In this document: positions 11,488-23,738 of the stretch, in pieces | Position numbering within the stretch: position 1 is the stretch's first letter | Layout of the letters: every line of letters begins with the position of its first letter | Assembly (NCBI RefSeq): GCF_001426645.1 | Contig: NZ_LMEX01000001.1 | Location: 1,192,755 to 1,256,754 of the forward strand | Origin: Rhodanobacter sp. Root480 | Lineage (GTDB): Bacteria; Pseudomonadota; Gammaproteobacteria; Xanthomonadales; Rhodanobacteraceae | Direction: 5' to 3' | DNA length: 64,000 nucleotides | Notes under the pieces: generated by a model | The model's database searches: none | The model's input: the letters and a program-made list of their open reading frames with translations, nothing else | What the model was told of the DNA's origin: nothing | Program-made: the position numbers and the translations under genes

Positions 11488-11814
11488 TCAAGCCTTTTCC
11501 ATAGTGCACAACAATGGGTGCTGATGAGCGCGTGAATATTCGTTTACCTGGGTCACCTTGGTCTCGGCCACCTCCCGGGTAAAAACCCCGCAAACGCCGC
11601 GTCCACGAGTATGCACGTGCAACATCACCTGTACCGCCTGCTCCTGGTCGAGGTTGAAGAAGCCACGCAACACTTCAACCACGAAATCCATCGGGGTGAA
11701 GTCGTCGTTGAGCAGCAATACCCGAAACAGGGGTGGTCGCGCCACCTCCGGCTTGGCCGATTCCACCGCCAGTCCCCGGCCGTGATCATGTTCGTGTTCG
11801 GATTCGTGGGCCAT
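11488..11814 (-). CDS. clpS: ATP-dependent Clp protease adaptor ClpS
   Basis: ClpS delivers N-degron substrates to ClpA. The core motif [20 protein letters not shown] and the later [19 protein letters not shown] carry the N-end-rule binding pocket. The ATG at 11814 gives 108 residues with a His/Glu-rich unstructured N-terminus ([12 protein letters not shown]), typical for the family; the longer open frame upstream is not needed. It precedes clpA and is divergent from nudJ. Confidence 0.95.
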   Translation of the reverse strand: MAHESEHEHDHGRGLAVESAKPEVARPPLFRVLLLNDDFTPMDFVVEVLRGFFNLDQEQAVQVMLHVHTRGRGVCGVFTREVAETKVTQVNEYSRAHQHPLLCTMEKA

Positions 11815-11924
11815 GAGTTCTTGAGTGTTGTTTTCGATACCGAGTATACGCTGCGGTACTTGGCGCCCCGCGGCGAGAACTGCATGAGGTAATGGCACAA
11901 TGGGCGCTTTTCCAGTGCCTGCCC

Positions 11925-12419
11925 ATGCCTGATTCACTTACCCCGCGAAATGTCTGGTGTCCCCATGTCACGGTGGCCTGTGTCGTCGCCAATGGCGACC
12001 GCTACCTGATGGTGGAGGAAGATGCCTGCGGTCGCCTCGCCTACAACCAGCCCGCGGGCCACCTGGAAGACCACGAAAGCCTCACCGACGCCGCGTTGCG
12101 CGAGACGCTGGAGGAAACCGGCTGGACGGTCGAGCTGCAGCACCTCATCGGCGTGCAGCAATGGCGCAGTACCGAGCATGGCGAGAGCGTGGTCCGCTTC
12201 AGCTTCGCGGCGCGTGCCGTGAGCCACGACCCGGCCCGAGCGCTGGACACCGGCATCCATCGCGCGCTGTGGCTGACCCGCGCCGAAATCGCTGCCTTGG
12301 GCGATCGCGTGCGCAGCCCGCTGGTGCTGCTCAGCATCGACGCCTGGCTGGCGGGCCAGCGCTTGCCGTTGCAAACCCTGGACTACCTGCCGGGCAACCC
12401 GCCGGACACGCCCGCATGA
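11925..12419 (+). CDS. nudJ: NudJ-type Nudix phosphohydrolase
   Basis: The Nudix box G-x5-E-x7-RE-x2-EE-x-G is intact at about residues 45-67 (GHLEDHE through LEETGW). E. coli NudJ hydrolyses thiamine pyrophosphate and nucleoside diphosphates; the substrate here is inferred. Its stop overlaps the mnmA start (ATGA), the same order as in many gammaproteobacteria. The start at 11925 ([11 protein letters not shown]) fits relatives; an in-frame ATG at 11892 directly behind GAGGT is an alternative. Confidence 0.85.
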   Translation: MPDSLTPRNVWCPHVTVACVVANGDRYLMVEEDACGRLAYNQPAGHLEDHESLTDAALRETLEETGWTVELQHLIGVQQWRSTEHGESVVRFSFAARAVSHDPARALDTGIHRALWLTRAEIAALGDRVRSPLVLLSIDAWLAGQRLPLQTLDYLPGNPPDTPA

Positions 12420-13525
12420 AGGTGATGCTGGGCATTTCCGGCGGCGTCGATTCCTCGGTCGCCGCCTTGCTGCTGCAACAGGCCGGCCACGAGGTCGAGG
12501 GCCTGTTCATGCAGAACTGGGAGGAGGACGAGCGCAGCGGGCCGTGCACCACCGATGCCGACCGCAAGGACGCGGTGGCCGTATGCGGACGGCTGGGTAT
12601 CCCGTTCCATGCGCGAAATTTCGCGGCAGAGTACTGGGATGGCGTGTTCGCCCATTTCCTCGACGAATACCGCGCCGGCCGCACGCCCAATCCCGACGTG
12701 CTGTGCAACCGCGAGATCAAGTTCAAGACGTTCCTGCACGAGGCGCAGGCACTGGGCGCGGAGAAGATCGCCACCGGCCACTACGCCCGCGTGGATCGGC
12801 GCGATGGTCGCTACCGGCTGCTGCGCGCCGTGGATGCGGCCAAGGACCAGAGCTATTTCCTGCACGCGCTGGGCCAGCAGCAGCTGTCCGCCACGCTGTT
12901 TCCGCTGGGCGGCATCGAGAAACCGCGGGTTCGCGAACTGGCCCGCGAAGCGGCGCTACCCACCCATGCCAAGAAGGATTCCACCGGCATCTGCTTCATC
13001 GGCGAACGCGATTTCCGCAGCTTTCTGGCGCAGTACATCCCTGCCCGCCCCGGCGAGATGCGCACGCCCGAGGGGGAACTGATCGGTGAGCACCAGGGTG
13101 CGATGTATTACACGCTGGGCCAGCGCAACGGCCTGGGCATCGGCGGGCGCCATGGCGCCAGTGGCGAGGCCTGGTTCGTGGTGGGCAAGGATGTCGCGAG
13201 CAATGTGCTGTACGTGGCGCAGGGCGGCGAGAACCACTGGCTCCATTCGCACCGGCTGGAAACGGAAGCGCCGAGCTGGGTCGCCGGCGAGGCGCCCGCG
13301 TCGCACTTCCGCTGCACGGCGCGCACTCGTTATCGCCAGTTCGACCAGGCCTGCGAAGTCACGGTGCATGCCGACCGGTTGGAGGTACGCTTCGACGAAC
13401 CCCAGCGCGCCGTCACCCCCGGCCAATCGGTGGTTCTCTATGATGGCGAGGCCTGCCTCGGTGGCGCCGTGATCGCCGCCACCGACGCCACCTATGGTGG
13501 CCTGCCACCTCTCCTCTCCTCTTGA
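12416..13525 (+). CDS. mnmA: tRNA-specific 2-thiouridylase MnmA
   Basis: MnmA thiolates U34 of tRNA-Lys, -Glu and -Gln. The PP-loop ATPase motif GISGGVDSS is at residues 6-14. The two catalytic cysteines lie in [10 protein letters not shown] (about residue 98) and [11 protein letters not shown] (about 196). The ATG at 12416 overlaps the nudJ stop by four bases; the 369-residue product is full length. hflD follows closely, so nudJ-mnmA-hflD is probably one operon. Confidence 0.96.
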   Translation: MKVMLGISGGVDSSVAALLLQQAGHEVEGLFMQNWEEDERSGPCTTDADRKDAVAVCGRLGIPFHARNFAAEYWDGVFAHFLDEYRAGRTPNPDVLCNREIKFKTFLHEAQALGAEKIATGHYARVDRRDGRYRLLRAVDAAKDQSYFLHALGQQQLSATLFPLGGIEKPRVRELAREAALPTHAKKDSTGICFIGERDFRSFLAQYIPARPGEMRTPEGELIGEHQGAMYYTLGQRNGLGIGGRHGASGEAWFVVGKDVASNVLYVAQGGENHWLHSHRLETEAPSWVAGEAPASHFRCTARTRYRQFDQACEVTVHADRLEVRFDEPQRAVTPGQSVVLYDGEACLGGAVIAATDATYGGLPPLLSS

Positions 13526-13561
13526 TCAGCGAGTCACGTTCTGGTGTTTGAAACTTTTTCG

Positions 13562-14185
13562 ATGAATGAAGAGCGGGTGCTGGCGTTGGCCGGCATCTTC
13601 CAGGCGTGCTCGCTGGCGCAGAAGCTGGCCAACGAAGGGCGCTGCGACGACGCCGCGATGGAAGCGGGCGTGGCCAGCATTTTCCGCATCGACGCGCCGT
13701 CGGTGGTGGGCGTTTACGGCTCGGTGGCCACCATGCGGCCGGGCTTGCGCCGATTGGTGTCGCAACTGGACGAGAGCGACCGCGACATGGCGCTGACGCG
13801 CATGGTGGTCACCGTGATGCGGCTGGAACGCAGCCTGTCCGCACGCCCGGACCTGCTTGAGCAGCTGCAGCAGGGCATCGTTGCGGCGCAGCGCCAGGTG
13901 GAGCATTTCGGGCAGGCATCGCAGCAGGTCACGGGGCGGCTGGCGGAGCTGTATGTCTCCACCCTGTCTTTGCTGACCCCGCGCGTGATGGTCAACGGCA
14001 ACCCGCAACAGTTGCAGCAACCGGCGGTGGTGGAGAAGATTCGCGCCAACCTGCTGGCCGCCGTGCGTTCGGCCGTGTTGTGGCGTCAGGTGGGCGGCCG
14101 CCAGTGGCAACTGCTGCTGTATCGGCGCCAGTGCAGCATGCTGGCGCGCGGATTGCTGACCGGCGCGATGCTGGACAACGGCTGA
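13562..14185 (+). CDS. hflD: High frequency lysogenization protein HflD homologue
   Basis: This all-helical 207-residue protein matches HflD (YcfC), a peripheral membrane protein that in E. coli affects lambda CII activity. The N-terminus RVLALAGIFQACSLAQKLA and the middle LYVSTLSLLTPRVMVNGNP are typical. Position immediately after mnmA supports the call. ATG 13562 was chosen; a GTG at 13544 would add six residues, and neither has a strong ribosome site. A REP hairpin follows the stop. Confidence 0.88.
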   Translation: MNEERVLALAGIFQACSLAQKLANEGRCDDAAMEAGVASIFRIDAPSVVGVYGSVATMRPGLRRLVSQLDESDRDMALTRMVVTVMRLERSLSARPDLLEQLQQGIVAAQRQVEHFGQASQQVTGRLAELYVSTLSLLTPRVMVNGNPQQLQQPAVVEKIRANLLAAVRSAVLWRQVGGRQWQLLLYRRQCSMLARGLLTGAMLDNG

Positions 14186-14202
14186 GCGGCGGCGCGCCGC
14201 CC

Positions 14203-14281
14203 TGTAGGAGCGGCTTCAGCCGCGACGCTCTTGTTTTGGAACTCCAGAAGCAGAAGCATCGCGGCTGAAGCCGCTCCTACA
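14203..14281. repeat. REP/BIME inverted repeat
   Basis: Two 23-bp arms starting TGTAGGAGCGGCTTCAG (14203-14225 and 14259-14281) are perfect inverted copies around a 33-bp loop. The sequence matches the REP type at 25659 and the half-copy at 40902. It sits between the convergent ends of hflD and the LysR gene. Confidence 0.9.
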
Positions 14282-14308
14282 AAAAAGCAGTGCCGGGAAC
14301 CCGCGTAC

Positions 14309-15235
14309 TTAACCCAGCAACTTCAGCCCCGGACGCGCCCGCGCCAGCCGGCGCAGCAAGGTGGCAAATACCTGAAGGTTGTCCTGCCACGGCGACGCGT
14401 CGCGCCAGTACAACGCGATCTCGCGGCCGGTGGCCTGCCCTTTCAGTTTGGCCAGCACGATATTCGGCATCGACGCCAGCCGCTCATGCGCCAGCGCGGG
14501 CACCAGCGCGTAACCGCCACGCAGACTGACCAGCGCCGCCAGGCTTTCCAGACTCACATCCTGCACGTGGCCGTGATCGGCGCCATCACCGCCCAGGCCG
14601 TCGGCGTGGCTCTCGGCCATCAGCGTGGCCTGGGCCGGGTCGAGCTGCTCCAGCGTCACGCTGCGCTGGCTGGCCAGCGCGTGGTCGGCGCGCAGCATCA
14701 GTTCCCACGGCTCGAAAAACAGCGGCTTCATCGCGATGCCGCTGATGGCGGGAACCAGCGGCGCCAGCACCGCATCCAGTTCACCTTCGTGCAGGCGGCG
14801 CAGCAGGCCACGCGGCTTGCCTTCGGAAATCACCAGCCGGGCACCCGGAAAATGCTGCGGGAACGGCGAAATGAGATGCGGCAACAGGTACGGCCCCAGC
14901 GACGCCGGCAAACCCAGCCGCAATTCGCCACCAAAGGCCACCGCGCCGGCGCGAGCCAGTTGCTGCAGGTGCTCGGCTGCAGCCAGCACCGCGTCGATCT
15001 GCTGCAGCAGGCGACGGCCGCCCGCGGTAGGCACGATGCTGCGGCCACCGCGTTCGAACAGCGGCGCGCCCAGCGCCTGTTCCACCTTCTGCACCTGGTG
15101 CGACAGGCCCGACGGACTGATGTGCATGGCGCGCGCGGCGCTGTTGAAACTGGCATGGCGATGCACCGCCTGCACCAGCGCGAGATCACGCAGCGACACT
15201 GCCGCCAGGGTGGTCGAAATCATCGAATGCTGCAT
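14309..15235 (-). CDS. LysR-family transcriptional regulator next to acnA
   Basis: An N-terminal winged helix-turn-helix (residues about 15-75, FNSAARAMHISPSGLSHQ) is followed by a LysR substrate-binding domain; 308 residues is the normal length. The effector is unknown. It is not OxyR: no cysteine is present, so the redox pair is missing. It is divergent from acnA with a palindrome and a -10-like box in the shared intergenic region, so control of acnA is a reasonable inference. ATG 15223 is an alternative start. Confidence 0.85.
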   Translation of the reverse strand: MQHSMISTTLAAVSLRDLALVQAVHRHASFNSAARAMHISPSGLSHQVQKVEQALGAPLFERGGRSIVPTAGGRRLLQQIDAVLAAAEHLQQLARAGAVAFGGELRLGLPASLGPYLLPHLISPFPQHFPGARLVISEGKPRGLLRRLHEGELDAVLAPLVPAISGIAMKPLFFEPWELMLRADHALASQRSVTLEQLDPAQATLMAESHADGLGGDGADHGHVQDVSLESLAALVSLRGGYALVPALAHERLASMPNIVLAKLKGQATGREIALYWRDASPWQDNLQVFATLLRRLARARPGLKLLG

Positions 15236-15385
15236 GTCATCAAAAGCGTTTGCGCCACGGGTATGCGGACCCCATGCTGGGTAGACGGTCGCCGAAGTCT
15301 ACTCGTCGCGCGGCATTGCAGACGTTTCCGCCATTCCGTGACGCCAACCTGCGGGTATTCGTTCGCGAGTTCCCCGCGTTTGGGC

Positions 15386-15404
15386 GATAATTGGCAAATT
15401 TGCC
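15386..15404 (+). promoter_or_regulatory. -10-like box and 12-bp palindrome upstream of acnA
   Basis: GATAAT at 15386-15391 resembles a -10 box reading towards acnA. It is followed by the perfect palindrome GGCAAATTTGCC at 15393-15404, which would overlap the start of transcription. No good -35 box was found. The site could be an operator for the divergent LysR regulator. Confidence 0.4.
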
Positions 15405-15465
15405 GGGACGGCCAACCGTCGCCGTGGTCATCATCCCAGCCGCAGGATTCAGCCAGGAGCTTCCC

Positions 15466-18219
<2,754 letters not shown>

Positions 18220-18236
18220 GTTTCAGTGCCACCTGG

Positions 18237-18271
18237 AAAAAAAGGAGCGCCCCGAAAGGGGCGCTTTTTTT
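18237..18271 (+). terminator. Intrinsic terminator after acnA
   Basis: The stem AGCGCCCC/GGGGCGCT closes a GAAA tetraloop and is followed by seven T residues. The A-tract on the left side also allows termination from the minus strand. Confidence 0.92.
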
Positions 18272-18307
18272 GAACCTGGCCATGCCTGGCGAATCCCGCG
18301 AACGGCC

Positions 18308-18754
18308 CTACATCACGCGTTTCCACGTCGCGGTGTAGCAACGCCAATCGCCATCCTCGTTGCGCCACGCCGATTCGACTTGATACACGCCCATCTGGTC
18401 AGGCAGCAGCTTGCCACCGCTGGTCAATGTGACCGTGAACGTGGCCACCATCCGCTCACCGCGGTGCTCGATCGACACCGGCCCCATCGTGACGCCGACA
18501 TGGTCGCCGCGCAGCGCCAGCAAACGAACCATGCCGGTCAACTTGCGCCGGTCCAGCCTGCCTGCGTTGCCGTCGAAATCCTCGCTGAGCGGCTCGGCCA
18601 GATCCCCGGCCGAACCGGCCTCGGCTGCCTGCGCCATGGCGACGATCGCCTCGCGTACCCGCGTTTCATCCGGCGTGCGGCGACAGCCCGGCAGCACCAG
18701 CGCAAGCAGGACAAGCGCACCTGCGATGAGGATCGTTTTCTTCGGTCGGATCAT
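18308..18754 (-). CDS. Small lipoprotein of unknown function
   Basis: This is a 148-residue predicted lipoprotein. It starts MIRPKKTILIAGALVL and has the lipobox LPGC near residue 23. The mature part (GRLDRRKLTGMVRLLALRG, then alternating strands VTMGPVSIEHRGERMVATFTV) resembles small alpha/beta NTF2-like folds, but I do not recognise a family. The ATG at 18754 places the signal peptide correctly. It is divergent from fadD. Confidence 0.7.
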   Translation of the reverse strand: MIRPKKTILIAGALVLLALVLPGCRRTPDETRVREAIVAMAQAAEAGSAGDLAEPLSEDFDGNAGRLDRRKLTGMVRLLALRGDHVGVTMGPVSIEHRGERMVATFTVTLTSGGKLLPDQMGVYQVESAWRNEDGDWRCYTATWKRVM

Positions 18755-18800
18755 GGCGGGACTCGTTGCGGTGCGGCTTGCCGCTATACGCGGGCGCATG

Positions 18801-18816
18801 TTCCAATGAATTGGAA
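18801..18816. promoter_or_regulatory. Perfect 16-bp palindrome upstream of fadD
   Basis: TTCCAATGAATTGGAA has two 7-bp arms around GA. It lies between the divergent lipoprotein gene and fadD, about 80 bp before the fadD ATG. The symmetry suits a dimeric repressor, possibly one responding to acyl-CoA, but no regulator gene is adjacent. Confidence 0.45.
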
Positions 18817-18893
18817 TGCGTGGTTGATGACGGATAGTGCCACCGTTGTGAATCCATGCGGTCCATGGTCATCGACAAACAGGGAACCCGAGC

Positions 18894-20591
18894 ATGAGCA
18901 ATGAGCGTCCGTGGCTGGCGAATTATCCGGCGGGCGTCCCCGCGCAGATCGATACGGGCCGCTACGCATCGGTGGTGGCCGTGGTGGAGGAAGCGTTCGC
19001 GCAGTTCCGTCAGCGGCCGGCGTTCTCCAGTTTCGGCAAGCAGCTCAGCTACGGCCAGGTCGATGAGTTGAGCCGCCAGTTCGCCGGCTACCTCACCGGC
19101 GTCCTGAAGCTCGCCAAGGGTGATCGCGTCGCGATCATGATGCCCAACGTGCTGCAGTATCCAATCGTGCTGTTCGGTGCGCTGCGTGCGGGGTTGGTGG
19201 TGGTCAATACCAACCCGATGTACACCGCGCGAGAACTGAAACACCAGTTGGAAGACTCCGGCGCCAAGGCCATCGTGGTGCTGGACAACTTTGCGGCCAC
19301 GCTGCAGCAGTCGCTGGCCGGCACGCAGATCGAGCACATTGTGACCACCGGCATCGGCGACATGCTCGGTTTCCCCAAGGGTGCGCTGATCAATTTCGTG
19401 CTCAAGCACGTCAAGAAGATGGTGCCGTCGTTCCGGTTGCCGCAGGCGGTGCGGTTCCGCGATGCACTGGCACGTGGCGCCACCCATCCGTTGCCCGCGG
19501 TGACACTCACGCGGGACGACCTGGCCTTCCTGCAATACACCGGAGGCACCACTGGCGTGGCCAAGGGTGCCATGCTGACCCACGGCAACATGGTGGCGAA
19601 CATGTTGCAGGCCAGCGCGTGGATCGGCACCGAGCTGGTCACGCCGGGTGAGGAAGTCATCATCACCGCGCTGCCGCTGTACCACATCTTTTCGCTGACG
19701 GCGAACGGACTGGTGTTCATGAGCCTGGGCGGGTTGAACTGGCTGATCACCAACCCGCGCGACATGCCCGGCTTCGTCAAGGAGCTGAAAAAATCCCGGC
19801 CCACTGCGATCACCGGCGTCAACACGCTGTTCAACGGCCTGCTCAACACGCCCGGTTTTGCCGAACTGGATTTCTCGCGCCTGCACCTGACGCTCGGCGG
19901 CGGCATGGCGGTGCAGCGGTCGGTGGCGGAGCGCTGGAAAAAAACCACCGGCTGCACCCTGGCCGAAGCCTACGGCCTCACGGAGACCTCGCCGGCGGTG
20001 TGCATCAACCCGCTGGACCTGGCCGCCTACAACGGCTCGATCGGCCTGCCGATCCCCTCCACCGACGTGGCGATATGGTCGGAAGACGGCCAGCCCCTGC
20101 CCATCGGCGAGATCGGCGAATTGATGGTGCGTGGCCCGCAGGTGATGAAGGGTTACTGGAACCGCCCCAACGAAACCGCCAATGTGCTGGATGCCGAAGG
20201 CTGGTTGCACACCGGCGACATCGCACGGATGGACGAGAGCGGCTACGTCTATATCGTCGACCGCAAGAAGGACATGATCCTGGTGTCCGGCTTCAACGTG
20301 TATCCGAACGAGGTCGAGGACGCCGTGATGCAGCATCCCGGCGTGGCCGAGGTGGCGGCTGTTGGCCTGCCCGACGAGCATTCCGGCGAGGTGGTGAAAC
20401 TGTTCGTGGTGCGCAAGGACCCGAACCTGACCATCGAGGCACTGAAGGCCTTCTGCCGCGAAAACCTCACCGGCTACAAGCGGCCCAAGCTGATCGAATT
20501 CCGCGATGCGTTGCCCAAGAGCAATGTGGGCAAGATCCTTCGCCGCGAGCTGCGCGACGAGCACAAGCCAACGCCGGCAAGCGCCAGCTGA
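18894..20591 (+). CDS. fadD: Long-chain-fatty-acid--CoA ligase
   Basis: FadD activates fatty acids to acyl-CoA for beta-oxidation and lipid synthesis. The AMP-binding P-loop [13 protein letters not shown] is near residue 217, the adenylation motif AYGLTETSP near 362, and the FACS-type hinge [21 protein letters not shown] near 440. The product is 565 residues, close to E. coli FadD (561). It is a single gene facing the minus-strand PilZ gene. Confidence 0.94.
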   Translation: MSNERPWLANYPAGVPAQIDTGRYASVVAVVEEAFAQFRQRPAFSSFGKQLSYGQVDELSRQFAGYLTGVLKLAKGDRVAIMMPNVLQYPIVLFGALRAGLVVVNTNPMYTARELKHQLEDSGAKAIVVLDNFAATLQQSLAGTQIEHIVTTGIGDMLGFPKGALINFVLKHVKKMVPSFRLPQAVRFRDALARGATHPLPAVTLTRDDLAFLQYTGGTTGVAKGAMLTHGNMVANMLQASAWIGTELVTPGEEVIITALPLYHIFSLTANGLVFMSLGGLNWLITNPRDMPGFVKELKKSRPTAITGVNTLFNGLLNTPGFAELDFSRLHLTLGGGMAVQRSVAERWKKTTGCTLAEAYGLTETSPAVCINPLDLAAYNGSIGLPIPSTDVAIWSEDGQPLPIGEIGELMVRGPQVMKGYWNRPNETANVLDAEGWLHTGDIARMDESGYVYIVDRKKDMILVSGFNVYPNEVEDAVMQHPGVAEVAAVGLPDEHSGEVVKLFVVRKDPNLTIEALKAFCRENLTGYKRPKLIEFRDALPKSNVGKILRRELRDEHKPTPASAS

Positions 20592-20643
20592 TCGGGTTCA
20601 GCGCCTGCGGACACGCAGGCGCGACCTCGTGGGTCGAGCGGAC

Positions 20644-21009
20644 CTACTTCCAGTTCTCCAGGATGTCGGCATAGCCGCCCAGCAGATTCCATAGCGGTAC
20701 CTGCTTGTCTTCGGGAATGTGGGTATAGGAAAAACCGATGTGGTGCTCGGATATACGCGCCACCTCCGCCTGCAGATGGATGTGCAGGTTGTGCCCGAAA
20801 ATCATGTCGAGCACCCAACTCTGCCCCGGTTCGCCGACCCAGCCCAGCGGTCGGCGCAACAACGCCCCCGTCGCGGAGATATCAACCAGTTCGGTGGGGT
20901 GGGATTTGTCGCCGCGACACATCAACACGGTGGTCTCGATCTGCATTCGAGCCGGTCGCAATTGTTCGTATGGCGCGCCGGCGTCGTCTCGTTCGTTTTC
21001 GTCGATCAT
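20644..21009 (-). CDS. PilZ-domain protein
   Basis: This is a 121-residue single-domain protein with the PilZ pattern: ELVDISATGALLRRP carries the D-x-S-x2-G motif, preceded by basic residues (RPARMQIE). Such proteins bind cyclic di-GMP, although some type IV pilus PilZ proteins do not. The ATG at 21009 is preceded by GGAAGGA at good spacing. It may sense c-di-GMP; the partner is unknown. Confidence 0.82.
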   Translation of the reverse strand: MIDENERDDAGAPYEQLRPARMQIETTVLMCRGDKSHPTELVDISATGALLRRPLGWVGEPGQSWVLDMIFGHNLHIHLQAEVARISEHHIGFSYTHIPEDKQVPLWNLLGGYADILENWK

Positions 21010-21900
21010 CAAAGATTCCTTCCACCCACGATGGCGTCTGGCACCACAAAGCATGTTCATTCGTTGCCACCCCGCATCCTTGACCAGGCAGCGCCAATGA
21101 CATCCGGGGCTGCCGATATGCACCCCGCAACGGCAGCAGACAACCGTTTGCAGTGGGGCTCATGCGTGGTCAAGCAATCAACATGCCACGCCACGAAGCC
21201 ACTGCGCCAGTGGTAGCGGTTGCAACGGACGGATCGCCTGATGATCCATTCCCGCTGGCGTACCCGTCCTGTCGGCAAGTGTGCACCCATTCCCGACCGT
21301 GATGCGCCCTGTCCCGTCGATGGATGCGGGGTTACCCGGAGCGTCACAGCGACCAATTGGGTCACATCACGCCCGGCTGCCGACATCCGGTCCTGGGCGG
21401 ATCGCCCTGCCGCCGGAACGCGCCGGCATGAACGAAACCCCGCACGTGTATCCGATATAAGGCTGGACTTGTCCTGTGGCAGCCGTTACGCTTCGACCAC
21501 GCGTGGTTCCCCGGCAACAGGCTTGCAGCGCATTGCGCTGGCGGGACAGTCAACCGGTGCTCGGGCAGACCGATAACGACCACCGACAAGCAACCAGCGA
21601 AACCGGGGCTCCACCATCTCTGGCTGACGTCATTGCCGCTGTGACGGCGGATTGCGACGCACCGCGGAGACGGTCAACCCACATGACCGAACCGCCATCG
21701 AGTGGCTTCGTCATGTCGGCAACGGCGCCAGGCAATCTTGCCGTTCGCCATTGACAGCTGAACCAGATGTAGCCGGGAATGACGCATTGAGGCGCGCTCC
21801 AAGTACGGACATTGCCGCGGGGCATCCCGGTAAATGGACGGGTTCCAATCACGTTGAACGCACTGCCAGCCGCTGAAGGCGGCCTTTACGACATGCATTG
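21010..21900. other. 890-bp region without a recognisable gene
   Basis: Both strands and all frames were read. Open frames here are short and their translations (for example 21220-21576 plus) show no fold or motif. A small hairpin GCCGC-TGAAG-GCGGC followed by CTTT is at 21870-21885, just before scpA. The base composition is a little more even than in the neighbouring genes. It could be a decayed gene or a long regulatory region. Confidence 0.5.
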
Positions 21901-22833
21901 ATGAGCACTGAGCCGGTCGAGCCCCAGAGCCTGGTAACCGCACCGCAGGATGCGTTCGCGTCGGTGCCGCAGCAGCAGGAAATGCCGCTGGCGATCGTGC
22001 GCGGCGAACCGATGCTGCAGATGCCGCAGGATCTGTACATCCCGCCGGACGCGCTCGAGGTGATCCTGGAGTCGTTCGAGGGGCCGCTGGACCTGCTGCT
22101 GTACCTGATCCGCCGGCAGAACCTGGACATCCTGGACATCCCGGTGGCCGAGATCACCCGGCAGTACATGAGCTACATCGAGCTGATGCGCGATGTGATG
22201 CGACTGGAACTGGCGGCGGAATACCTGCTGATGGCCGCGATCCTGGCCGAGATCAAGTCGCGGCTGCTGCTGCCGCGACCGCCGCTGGAAGAAGGGCTGG
22301 AAGAGGATCCGCGCGCCGAACTGGTGCGGCGCCTGCAGGAGTACGAACGGTTCAAGCGGGCCGCGGAAGACATCGAGGCGTTGCCGCGGGTCGAGCGCGA
22401 CACCGTGGTGGTACATGCCGAAACGGGCGAGCGCAACGTGATCAGGTTGCCGCCGCCGCTGGAGCTGACCGAACTGCTGCTGGCCCTGAAAGACGTGATG
22501 CACCGGGCCGAACTGTTCGGGCACCACGCGATCAAGCGCGAGGCGCTCAGCGTAAGGCAGCGCATGGGCGAGTTGCTGAGCCGGCTGGACGACAACAGCT
22601 TTCATCGCTTCGAAAGCCTGTTCGACCCCGCCGAGGGGCGTCTGGGCATCGTGGTGACCTTCCTGTCGATGCTGGAGCTGGCCAAGGAAATGCTGGTGGA
22701 AATCGTGCAGGAGGCGCCGCTGGCACCGATCTACGTCAAGGCAAAGATCAGCCACGGCGAAGACCTCGCCGACCTGGCGGACGATTCCGGCCAGGCGGAT
22801 ACACCGGCACGCAACGACGCGTTCGGCGAATGA
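21901..22833 (+). CDS. scpA: Segregation and condensation protein A
   Basis: ScpA is the kleisin of the SMC-ScpAB complex that compacts chromosomes. The kleisin N-terminal region FEGPLDLLLYLIRRQNLDILDIPVAEITRQY lies near residues 58-88 and is followed by ELAAEYLLMAAILAEIKSRLLLP. The C-terminal winged helix is near 235-285. The 310-residue protein has an N-terminal extension of about 45 residues rich in Gln and Pro. The ATG at 21901 was chosen; a TTG at 21898 is in frame. It is followed by scpB and rluB. Confidence 0.93.
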   Translation: MSTEPVEPQSLVTAPQDAFASVPQQQEMPLAIVRGEPMLQMPQDLYIPPDALEVILESFEGPLDLLLYLIRRQNLDILDIPVAEITRQYMSYIELMRDVMRLELAAEYLLMAAILAEIKSRLLLPRPPLEEGLEEDPRAELVRRLQEYERFKRAAEDIEALPRVERDTVVVHAETGERNVIRLPPPLELTELLLALKDVMHRAELFGHHAIKREALSVRQRMGELLSRLDDNSFHRFESLFDPAEGRLGIVVTFLSMLELAKEMLVEIVQEAPLAPIYVKAKISHGEDLADLADDSGQADTPARNDAFGE

Positions 22834-22868
22834 ACGACATTTATTGAATCGGCATCCGACCCAAGGTT

Positions 22869-23738
22869 ATGCAGATCGAGCAAATCAAACCCATCATCGA
22901 GGCCGCGCTGCTGGCCTCCAGCCAGCCGATGACCACCCATCAGCTCGGCGACCTGTTCAATGAAACCGATGAAGTCGGTCACGAACAGATCGCCCGCGCG
23001 CTGGAAGCACTGGCCGGCGATTGCGAAGGCCGTGGCGTCGAGTTGAAGGAGGTCGCCTCCGGCTTCCGCTACCAGGTGCGCCAGGACGTGCATCCATGGA
23101 TCTCGCGGATGTGGACCGAGCGGCCCAGCCGCTACTCCCGCGCGATGCTGGAGACACTGGCCCTGATCGCTTACCGCCAGCCGATCACCCGCCCCGAGAT
23201 CGAGCAGATCCGTGGCGTGGTGGTTTCCTCCAACATCATCAAGACGATGGAGGAGCGCGAGTGGATCCGCGTGGTCGGTTACCGCGACGTGCCTGGCAAG
23301 CCGGCGCTGTTCGGCACCACCCGCGCGTTCCTGGACTACTTCAACCTGAAATCGCTGGACCAGTTGCCGCCGCTGTCGGAAATCCGCGACATGGAAGACC
23401 CGCAGCTGCGCTTCGAACCCGAACCCCTGCCCGCCCGCGTCGAACGCGACCTGCCCATCGATCCGGACGACGCCGTGCCGGACGAAGCGGAAGCGGAAGA
23501 CGACGCAAGCACCACCGACATCCAGGCAGCCGCCGACGACGCGGATGCCGATCACCACGAAACCGACAACGCGACCAGTGCTGACATGCCGGCCGCTTCA
23601 CCCGAGTCCGACGAGACCGGCTCCGACACGAGCCCCGCCGTCGCCAACCCGATTGCCACTGCCGATGAGGCAGCGAACCCCGCCGCGGACGTCGAACCCG
23701 ACGCCGCAAGCCAAGATTCCGAGGAGTACCGCGCATGA
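22869..23738 (+). CDS. scpB: Segregation and condensation protein B
   Basis: ScpB dimerises and binds the ScpA kleisin. Two winged-helix domains cover about residues 5-165 (IIEAALLASSQPMTTHQL, LIAYRQPITRPEIEQIRGV). From about residue 190 the chain becomes a long acidic, Ala/Asp/Glu-rich tail of about 100 residues with no predicted fold, longer than in most homologues. It overlaps rluB by four bases (ATGA at 23735). Confidence 0.93.
   Translation: MQIEQIKPIIEAALLASSQPMTTHQLGDLFNETDEVGHEQIARALEALAGDCEGRGVELKEVASGFRYQVRQDVHPWISRMWTERPSRYSRAMLETLALIAYRQPITRPEIEQIRGVVVSSNIIKTMEEREWIRVVGYRDVPGKPALFGTTRAFLDYFNLKSLDQLPPLSEIRDMEDPQLRFEPEPLPARVERDLPIDPDDAVPDEAEAEDDASTTDIQAAADDADADHHETDNATSADMPAASPESDETGSDTSPAVANPIATADEAANPAADVEPDAASQDSEEYRA

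Noticed and set aside
14309..15235. OxyR
   Set aside because: A LysR protein next to acnA could suggest OxyR, but it contains no cysteines.
21220..21576. 118-codon open frame in the gap before scpA
   Set aside because: No start signal, biased composition (Arg, Thr, Ala) and no motif; not supported as a gene.
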